A DNA stretch of 57,688 nt. Origin: Vibrio genomosp. F10 str. ZF-129. Its GTDB lineage: Bacteria; Pseudomonadota; Gammaproteobacteria; Enterobacterales; Vibrionaceae. The notes under the pieces were generated by a model. That model worked only from the letters and a program-made list of their open reading frames with translations. It was not told where the DNA came from and searched no databases. The position numbers were made by a program, and so were the translations under genes. Within the stretch, counting starts at the first letter, position 1; every line of letters starts with the position of its first letter. The stretch covers positions 1 through 57,688 of the forward strand of contig NZ_AJYQ02000131.1 in NCBI RefSeq assembly GCF_000287055.2, given 5' to 3'. This document shows, piece after piece, positions 52,209 to 57,688 of this stretch.

Positions 52209-53501
52209 ATGAATGTACTTATTATCGGTGCTGGCGGTAGAGAACATGCTTTGGGTTGGAAAGCGGCACAAAACCCAAATGTTGAAACGGTATTCATCGC
52301 TCCAGGTAACGCAGGTACTGCACTTGAGCCTAAACTTGAGAACGTAAACATCGGCGTTGAAGACATCGCTGGCTTAGTCGCGTTTGCTCAAGAGAAAAAA
52401 ATCGAACTGACTATCGTTGGCCCTGAAGCGCCATTGGTTATCGGTGTGGTTGATGCATTCCGCGAAGTTGGCCTACCAATCTTTGGCCCAACTCAAGCGG
52501 CAGCGCAGCTTGAAGGTTCTAAAGCATTCACCAAAGACTTCCTAGCTCGTCACGATATCCCAACAGGTTCTTACGCGAACTTCACTGAGATTGAGCCAGC
52601 TCTCGCTTACGTTCGTGAGCAAGGTGCTCCAATCGTAGTCAAAGCGGATGGCTTAGCTGCAGGCAAAGGCGTTATCGTTGCAATGACCCTTGAAGAAGCT
52701 GAAGACGCAATCAAAGACATGCTAGCAGGCAACGCATTTGGCGAAGCAGGCAGCCGTGTGGTTATCGAAGAGTTCCTTGAAGGCGAAGAAGCAAGCTTCA
52801 TCGTAATGGTCGATGGCTCTAGCGTGCTCCCTATGGCTACCAGTCAAGACCATAAACGTGTTGGCGACAAAGACACAGGCCCTAACACAGGTGGTATGGG
52901 TGCTTACTCTCCAGCCCCAGTGGTAACGCCTGAAATCCACAACCGTATCCTTGAGGAAGTTATCTACCCAACAGTACGTGGTATGGACGCGGAAGGCGCA
53001 CCTTACACGGGTTTCCTTTACGCTGGCCTAATGATCGATGCTGACGGCACACCTAAGGTTATCGAATACAACTGCCGCTTCGGCGACCCAGAGACGCAAC
53101 CTATCATGATGCGTATGGAATCGGATCTTGTTGAGCTTTGCCTAATGGCTATCGACGAGAAACTCGACGAAGCAGAATCGAAGTGGGATCCACGCGCGTC
53201 TATTGGTGTTGTTCTTGCGGCTGGCGGTTACCCTGCTGACTACGCAAAAGGTGACGTTATTTCACTACCAACAAGCGAAGTTGAAGGCCAAAAGATTTTC
53301 CATGCAGGTACGACAAATAACGAAGCTGGCGACGTTGTGACAAACGGCGGTCGCGTACTTTGTGCAACGGCACTTGGTAATACGGTTTCTGAGGCTCAGG
53401 AGCACGCATACGCGTTAACTAAACAGGTTAGCTGGAATGGTATGTTCCACCGCAATGACATAGGTTACCGCGCGATTGCTCGTGAAAATGAAGCAAAATA
53501 A
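52209..53501 (+). CDS. purD: Phosphoribosylamine-glycine ligase (GAR synthetase)
   Basis: Joins phosphoribosylamine and glycine with ATP, the second step of purine synthesis. The 430-residue ATP-grasp protein starts MNVLIIGAGGREHALGWKA and contains KADGLAAGKGV (about 145), the GGMGAYSPAP signature (about 227) and the metal-binding EYNCRFGDPE (about 275). It is expected to be co-transcribed with purH despite the long structured spacer. Preceded by an AAAGGA ribosome site, ended by a strong hairpin. Confidence 0.98.
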   Translation: MNVLIIGAGGREHALGWKAAQNPNVETVFIAPGNAGTALEPKLENVNIGVEDIAGLVAFAQEKKIELTIVGPEAPLVIGVVDAFREVGLPIFGPTQAAAQLEGSKAFTKDFLARHDIPTGSYANFTEIEPALAYVREQGAPIVVKADGLAAGKGVIVAMTLEEAEDAIKDMLAGNAFGEAGSRVVIEEFLEGEEASFIVMVDGSSVLPMATSQDHKRVGDKDTGPNTGGMGAYSPAPVVTPEIHNRILEEVIYPTVRGMDAEGAPYTGFLYAGLMIDADGTPKVIEYNCRFGDPETQPIMMRMESDLVELCLMAIDEKLDEAESKWDPRASIGVVLAAGGYPADYAKGDVISLPTSEVEGQKIFHAGTTNNEAGDVVTNGGRVLCATALGNTVSEAQEHAYALTKQVSWNGMFHRNDIGYRAIARENEAK

Positions 53502-53521
53502 ATGACCGATATCCGGGAAAC

Positions 53522-53551
53522 AAAAAGAGGCGCTACCAAGCGCCTCTTTTT
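53522..53551 (+). terminator. Intrinsic terminator of purHD
   Basis: AAAAAGAGGCGCT, loop ACCA, AGCGCCTCTTTTT: near-symmetric, so it can also stop the convergent DUF1481 gene. Confidence 0.93.
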
Positions 53552-53569
53552 ACATCTGGGCCTAATTGA

Positions 53570-54265
53570 CTACTCTTTATCGATAAGGCTTGGGCGCTCA
53601 ATACAATCATGGCTATTATCATCGAGCATCAATAACTCTTCTATTACAATTTTATTAGCGCTGGTCTTACCCAGGACTGCAATATAACTATTAAACGCGG
53701 ATAAACGGTTAACTACAAACGTAGGCAACGTATGGTTAAACTCTATTTCATCATACGATTGACCGGAGCAGGTTTCAAAATTTGAACCATCCCAGTAGCC
53801 TTGAATTAGCGTATTACCCTCTCGAACGAGCCCCTTCGTCACGTCCGCGATAGAGTTGGCTTCAAGCTGATAACGTTGCAATTGCTCTGCATTTAACGGC
53901 AGCACCTTATCATCAATGCGATACTGCTGATAAACTGCTTCACCATTAACATTAAAACGAACATGAACTCGGTATGGGACCAGATCTGAGCCTTGGACTT
54001 GTTCACCTTCACGAATAAACTCTCGCACCGCTCCTTCACTCCATCGATAATCCGATTTGTACCATCCATAATCACCGGAAAACACGTAATTCCCAGCATT
54101 ATAGGGCTGACTTAAACGCTCGGTATACCAATAGAATGTGGCGGCATCCCCCATTGTCTTACCACCCGTGTAGTCAGAAAACTGATCAAGATTCGAAGTG
54201 GATACTGATGAAGAGCAACCTAATAGAGAAAAGCTGATTAATGAAGATAAAAGGATTTTTTTCAT
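53570..54265 (-). CDS. DUF1481 family lipoprotein
   Basis: A 231-residue predicted lipoprotein. An N-terminal signal with lipobox LLGC (C17) is followed by Ser-rich residues, so it is probably anchored in the outer membrane. The body is beta-rich with paired aromatic residues (YWYTERLSQPY, GDYGWYKSDYRW). It corresponds to E. coli YjaH, which also lies just downstream of hupA. Function unknown. It may be co-transcribed with hupA across a 45-base gap that contains a stem-loop. Confidence 0.87.
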   Translation of the reverse strand: MKKILLSSLISFSLLGCSSSVSTSNLDQFSDYTGGKTMGDAATFYWYTERLSQPYNAGNYVFSGDYGWYKSDYRWSEGAVREFIREGEQVQGSDLVPYRVHVRFNVNGEAVYQQYRIDDKVLPLNAEQLQRYQLEANSIADVTKGLVREGNTLIQGYWDGSNFETCSGQSYDEIEFNHTLPTFVVNRLSAFNSYIAVLGKTSANKIVIEELLMLDDNSHDCIERPSLIDKE

Positions 54266-54277
54266 AGATAGGAAATA

Positions 54278-54302
54278 ACGCCAAGATAGATTACCTTGGC
54301 GT
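54278..54302 (-). repeat. Stem-loop between hupA and the DUF1481 gene
   Basis: ACGCCAAG, nine-base loop, CTTGGCGT: an 8-bp perfect stem 9 bases after the hupA stop. On the minus strand it is followed by TATTTCC, a poor T run, so partial termination or mRNA 3' protection of hupA is likely. Confidence 0.6.
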
Positions 54303-54310
54303 ATTGTAAA

Positions 54311-54583
54311 TTACTTTACTGAATCTTTCAGTGCTTTACCTGCCACAAACGCCGGAACGTTAGCTGCAGCAATTTGGATTTCTGCACCAGTCTTTGGATT
54401 ACGGCCAGTACGCGCTGCACGGTGATTTACTTTGAATGTACCAAAACCAATTAGTTGAACCTGGTCACCGTCTTTAAGTGCTTCAGTCACGCTACCAAGA
54501 GTGGCTTCTAGAGCCGCTTTCGCTTGAGCTTTTGATAGATCTGCTTTTTCAGCAATAAAGTCGATTAATTGGGTCTTGTTCAT
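54311..54583 (-). CDS. hupA: DNA-binding protein HU-alpha
   Basis: Small nucleoid protein that binds and bends DNA without sequence preference. The 90-residue protein is canonical HU, beginning MNKTQLIDFIAEKADLSKAQ, with the DNA-intercalating arm GRNPKTG. Its neighbours (purD, DUF1481, DUF416) match the E. coli hupA region. GAAGGG 8 bases before the ATG is the ribosome site. Codon use is strongly biased toward preferred codons. Confidence 0.97.
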   Translation of the reverse strand: MNKTQLIDFIAEKADLSKAQAKAALEATLGSVTEALKDGDQVQLIGFGTFKVNHRAARTGRNPKTGAEIQIAAANVPAFVAGKALKDSVK

Positions 54584-54922
54584 TGGGTTTCCCTTCTTTA
54601 TAGGTTATCGAATTCAACTCACTCTAATGCATAAAGCCCCCGTCTGGCAAAGGTTTGTCGGCGTTCTTTCGCTTTAATGACGTACTTTTAACCGTATTAT
54701 GAGCATTAACTCACAATTTGAGCGCCATAACCCAAGCATTCGTATCTTCCTTACCACTGTAAGCATGCACACTATCTAAACATACGCTTCAAATTCAAGC
54801 GACTTCCGCTGCGGAAAATACTGTAGAAACCAGCGTATTATTTAATTTGAGGTTTTGAATTTTTAGATGATAATGCGTGTCTTATGGCAGTATCTTTTAT
54901 TAAAAACCCAAATAGGAACTCT
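54584..54922. promoter_or_regulatory. hupA/CNNM divergent intergenic region
   Basis: 339 bases that must hold promoters for both genes. The only structured element I see is the palindrome TTCCGC-T-GCGGAA (54804-54816), about 110 bases before the CNNM start, a possible operator. No -35/-10 pair stands out. Confidence 0.35.
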
Positions 54923-55984
54923 ATGCTGTTACTTTTCATTTATGTCTTTGTTGCTATAGGCGTCTCTTTCATTTGTTCAATACTGGAAGCTGTATTACTC
55001 AGCATTACCCCAAGCTATATCGCCCAACTAAAACAGAGTAATCACCCATCGGCGCCGAGGCTTGCTGCATTAAAACAGAATATTGATCGACCACTCGCGT
55101 CCATTTTAACGTTGAATACTATTGCCCACACCATAGGAGCAGCAAGTGCCGGTGCTCAGGCAGCCGCTGTTTTTGGTAGCCAGTGGCTAGGCGTTTTTTC
55201 AGCCATACTGACATTGGGGATACTCGTATTGTCCGAAATTGTACCTAAAACAATCGGAGCAACATATTGGCGTCAATTATCACCCGTATCTGCTGTTATT
55301 CTATATTGGATGGTTTGGGCTCTTACGCCGTTCGTTTGGTGTTCAGAACAAATCACTAAACGACTAGCTAAAGGAGTTCAGGCACCAAAAGTAAGAGATG
55401 AGTTATCAGCGATGGCGACACTCGCAAAAGAAAGTGGAGAGTTTGCGGAAGGTGAGTCTAAGATATTACATAACCTACTTAACCTGAGTAATGTGCCAAT
55501 CACCCAGGTCATGACACCACGTCCAGTGGTATTTAGAGCAAGTGCTGAGCTGACCATCGAAGAGTTTCTCGCAGAACACGCAGGAACTCCTTTCTCTCGT
55601 CCTTTGATATACAGTGGTTCTAAGGACAATATCCTCGGGTTTGTCCACCGGTTAGACCTATTCAAACACAAGCAAATTGGTGAAGAAAATCGACAACTAG
55701 GGTCAGTTATGAGACCAATTCATGTCGTCTTGAACACAAAATCGGTACCTGCAGCCTTCGAACAAATCATGGCACTACGCCTTCAGATCGCTATGATTGT
55801 CGATGAATATGGTACGGTTCAAGGCATTGTCACACTAGAAGACATTTTTGAGCACTTAATTGGCGAAGAGATCATTGATGAGGCTGATCACTCTGTAGAT
55901 ATGCAGCAACTCGCTTTTGAACGATGGGAAACTTGGAAGAAACAGCATGGATTAATTGAAAGCCAAGCGGATGGCGAGCGATAG
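54923..55984 (+). CDS. CNNM transmembrane / CBS domain protein (hemolysin-related)
   Basis: A 353-residue protein: an N-terminal DUF21/CNNM membrane domain (three or four helices, about 1-150) with NTIAHTIGAASAGAQ and LSEIVPKTIGA, then a CBS pair (about 180-320) with GFVHRLDLF and DEYGTVQGIVTLEDI. It lacks a C-terminal CorC domain. Related proteins bind or export Mg2+ or other cations. I chose the ATG at 54923 with TAGGA before it; an ATG at 54884 has no ribosome site. It is transcribed away from hupA. Confidence 0.88.
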   Translation: MLLLFIYVFVAIGVSFICSILEAVLLSITPSYIAQLKQSNHPSAPRLAALKQNIDRPLASILTLNTIAHTIGAASAGAQAAAVFGSQWLGVFSAILTLGILVLSEIVPKTIGATYWRQLSPVSAVILYWMVWALTPFVWCSEQITKRLAKGVQAPKVRDELSAMATLAKESGEFAEGESKILHNLLNLSNVPITQVMTPRPVVFRASAELTIEEFLAEHAGTPFSRPLIYSGSKDNILGFVHRLDLFKHKQIGEENRQLGSVMRPIHVVLNTKSVPAAFEQIMALRLQIAMIVDEYGTVQGIVTLEDIFEHLIGEEIIDEADHSVDMQQLAFERWETWKKQHGLIESQADGER

Positions 55985-56014
55985 TAACCTTGAAGTCTTA
56001 CTATCGCCTGCTCA

Positions 56015-56602
56015 CTAAAGAGATATTCCAATGTTGCTTAGAGCTTCGTCTTTTAATTCTTGGCGCAAATCCTTAATCAGCTCTATGTCTCGCTCTTGGG
56101 ATTCTCTTAGTGGTCTAAATATAGCCCATTGAACGTCCCATTCGGCGCAAACCGCTTCATTTTCTTTTTGATTATCGTTTGTGATCTCAATCTGAGTTTG
56201 AGCTTCTTCTAATTGAGCAACAGTCACAACAGAAATCTGACTGAGCTTTTGCATATTGTCATAAAGATCATCACGGTCGAGGAGGCCGTGTAACAAAGTC
56301 GACAAGCCTATACACGCGTCGATAGCTGGGTATACACCATAAAAATCGAAATCTTCTGAACTTGGGATAATCTCTTCCAGTTTCTCTAACTGGCGTTCAA
56401 AATTTATTTTTGCACTCTTAACTGTCAACAACTCCCATACACTATCAAGAATGTCACGATACACTCGACTCTCAGAAAATTTTGTATTCTGACAAAATAT
56501 GGCATAGTTGGGATACATACGCTCGCAAAGACAAGCCATAAATGTAATTTGTTGCCAAGGTTCAAATTTTTCAAGACGGACCTGGATAGGATTCTGTAGC
56601 AT
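56015..56602 (-). CDS. DUF416 family protein (YjaG)
   Basis: A 195-residue helical cytosolic protein matching E. coli YjaG along its whole length: MLQNPIQVRLEKFEPWQ at the start, FMACLCERMYPNY, DFDFYGVYPAIDAC and the ending SNIGISL. The ATG at 56602 is used by analogy with YjaG; a GTG six bases upstream is possible. YjaG lies next to hupA in E. coli too, so the linkage is old. Function unknown. Confidence 0.9.
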   Translation of the reverse strand: MLQNPIQVRLEKFEPWQQITFMACLCERMYPNYAIFCQNTKFSESRVYRDILDSVWELLTVKSAKINFERQLEKLEEIIPSSEDFDFYGVYPAIDACIGLSTLLHGLLDRDDLYDNMQKLSQISVVTVAQLEEAQTQIEITNDNQKENEAVCAEWDVQWAIFRPLRESQERDIELIKDLRQELKDEALSNIGISL

Positions 56603-56675
56603 AGTCACTCATTATTGCAGAAGAAAAATACATCAGAAGTGTACTTGATTACTCTCTGGGAAAACAGCAAAGCCT

Positions 56676-57602
56676 ATGAACAATTTTAATAACGCGCTCT
56701 ATATCGATACCGACAATAATACGAAATATATCGAGCTTATCGCTCAGCTAAAGTTGCCCGACTTATCAATAGTCGATGATCCCTTACTTGCGAACATTGC
56801 TTTGGTTTCTCCTCCTTTGTTATCAACTAAGATAAGTCAGTTTGCCAAGCTGGAGTGGGCACAATCCGTTTATGCAGGTGTTGATGCATTGTCAAACCAC
56901 TCCACTGAGATCGACTTTACGGTTACGAATGTAAAAGGAATATTTGGGCAACAGATATCTGAGTATGTGATCGGTTACTCTCTGGAATATCATCGACATT
57001 TTTTACAGTATAAAGAGCAGCAGAACTCAAATGAATGGTCACCTATCCCCTATACAACGTTAGACAATAAGTGCATGTTGGTTTTAGGCACAGGGTCTAT
57101 CGGTAACCATGTAGCAAAAACAGCGAAAGTATTGGGTTTAAACGTTATTGGTGTCAATCGAAGTGGTATCCCCCCTAAAGATTCTAATTTCGATGAAACC
57201 TATCATATACAAGAGCTTACTGTTTCATTATCCAAAGCCGATATAATAGTTTCTACACTACCGAACACACTGGGCACTCAATATTTGTTGAACGAAAGCT
57301 CCTTGAGCTATTGTAAAAATGCGTTGTTGTTTAACGTTGGTAGAGGAACCATTATTGATGAGAAGGGACTTTTGAACTCGTTGTCTAAAGGCTTCTTAAG
57401 CCATGCTTATCTTGATGTGTTTATTCAAGAACCACTGGATGTTAAACATCCTTACTGGAATCACCCACAAATAACAGTAACGCCTCATATTGCAGCGGTG
57501 AGTTTTCCTGAGCAGGTTATTGAACAGTTTAAAAATAACTATATGCGATGGATTTCTGGGTTTAACCTCGAAAATGTCGTCGACTTGAATAAGGGCTACT
57601 AG
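56676..57602 (+). CDS. D-isomer specific 2-hydroxyacid dehydrogenase
   Basis: A 308-residue NAD(P)-dependent reductase of the GhrA/GhrB-type family. It has the dinucleotide loop GTGSIG (138-143), catalytic R223 (NVGRGTIID), E252 (FIQEPLD) and H271 (TPHIAA) in the family order. The VNRSG segment after the second strand places N161/R162 where NADP preference is often set, hinting at NADPH use. Substrate (glyoxylate, hydroxypyruvate or another 2-keto acid) is unknown. The sequence is more AT-rich than the core genes to its left. Confidence 0.9.
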   Translation: MNNFNNALYIDTDNNTKYIELIAQLKLPDLSIVDDPLLANIALVSPPLLSTKISQFAKLEWAQSVYAGVDALSNHSTEIDFTVTNVKGIFGQQISEYVIGYSLEYHRHFLQYKEQQNSNEWSPIPYTTLDNKCMLVLGTGSIGNHVAKTAKVLGLNVIGVNRSGIPPKDSNFDETYHIQELTVSLSKADIIVSTLPNTLGTQYLLNESSLSYCKNALLFNVGRGTIIDEKGLLNSLSKGFLSHAYLDVFIQEPLDVKHPYWNHPQITVTPHIAAVSFPEQVIEQFKNNYMRWISGFNLENVVDLNKGY

Positions 57603-57665
57603 TCTTTTTCATAAAAATACATAGCCCTTTATAGGGGAAAGGATTAGGTCGTTTTCTCTAAACGT

Positions 57666-57688
57666 AAAAAAGCCCAAGTCTTTCGACT
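57666..57688. terminator. Left half of a terminator, cut by window edge
   Basis: AAAAAAGCCCAAGTC, loop TTTC, GACT and then the window ends. The missing bases would presumably read TGGGCTT and complete a hairpin. The A run on this side means T on the minus strand, so it probably ends a minus-strand gene beyond the window, and perhaps also the dehydrogenase gene. Confidence 0.6.

Overview
The window reads as a stretch of the main chromosome of a Vibrio species (Gammaproteobacteria, Vibrionaceae). The evidence is Vibrio-like protein sequences throughout, a tRNA-Thr/tRNA-Tyr operon beside coaA, the CrbS/CrbR acetate-switch proteins with the VC2705-type symporter pair, and familiar blocks such as menA-rraA, efp/epmB, cpxP/cpxRA, accBC-prmA-dusB-fis and purHD-hupA. 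I see no insertion sequence, phage, CRISPR array or rRNA. Almost all genes look intact. Only the two edges are cut: a partial tRNA-Tyr at the left, and half of a terminator hairpin at the right.

Layout. 0-10 kb is housekeeping: tRNA operon, coaA, two small conserved proteins, tpiA, a MATE pump, menA-rraA, efp divergent from epmB, an MgtC-family protein and pfkA. 10-15 kb holds fieF, the Cpx envelope-stress system (cpxP divergent from cpxRA, with a perfect CpxR box between them), trmL and fxsA. 15.5-25.3 kb is an anaerobic amino-acid/dicarboxylate block: aspA and dcuA (aspartate to fumarate, fumarate/succinate exchange), a YfcC-family carrier, the arginine deiminase operon arcA-arcC-arcB and a linked ArgR paralogue. 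dsbD and a small monooxygenase follow.

28-43 kb is a compact acetate-utilisation island: response regulator CrbR, K+/H+ antiporter NhaP2, a DUF4212 small subunit with its sodium:solute symporter, an unknown secreted or anchored protein, the giant transporter-kinase CrbS, an MFS permease, a CBS/DUF294 nucleotidyltransferase-like protein paired with a DEDDh exonuclease, and acs. CrbS/CrbR and acs are known. The roles of the DUF294-exonuclease pair, the unknown anchored protein, and a hairpin that would mask the Shine-Dalgarno of the symporter operon are, as far as I know, not described.

43-57.7 kb returns to core functions: aroQ, accBC, prmA, dusB-fis, a diguanylate cyclase, zntR, purH and purD (split by about 300 bp carrying two large palindromes), hupA with its usual small neighbours (DUF1481, DUF416), a CNNM/CBS membrane protein and a D-2-hydroxyacid dehydrogenase.

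All calls come from reading sequence and translations by eye. Family names and residue roles are from memory of the families; no database search was run.
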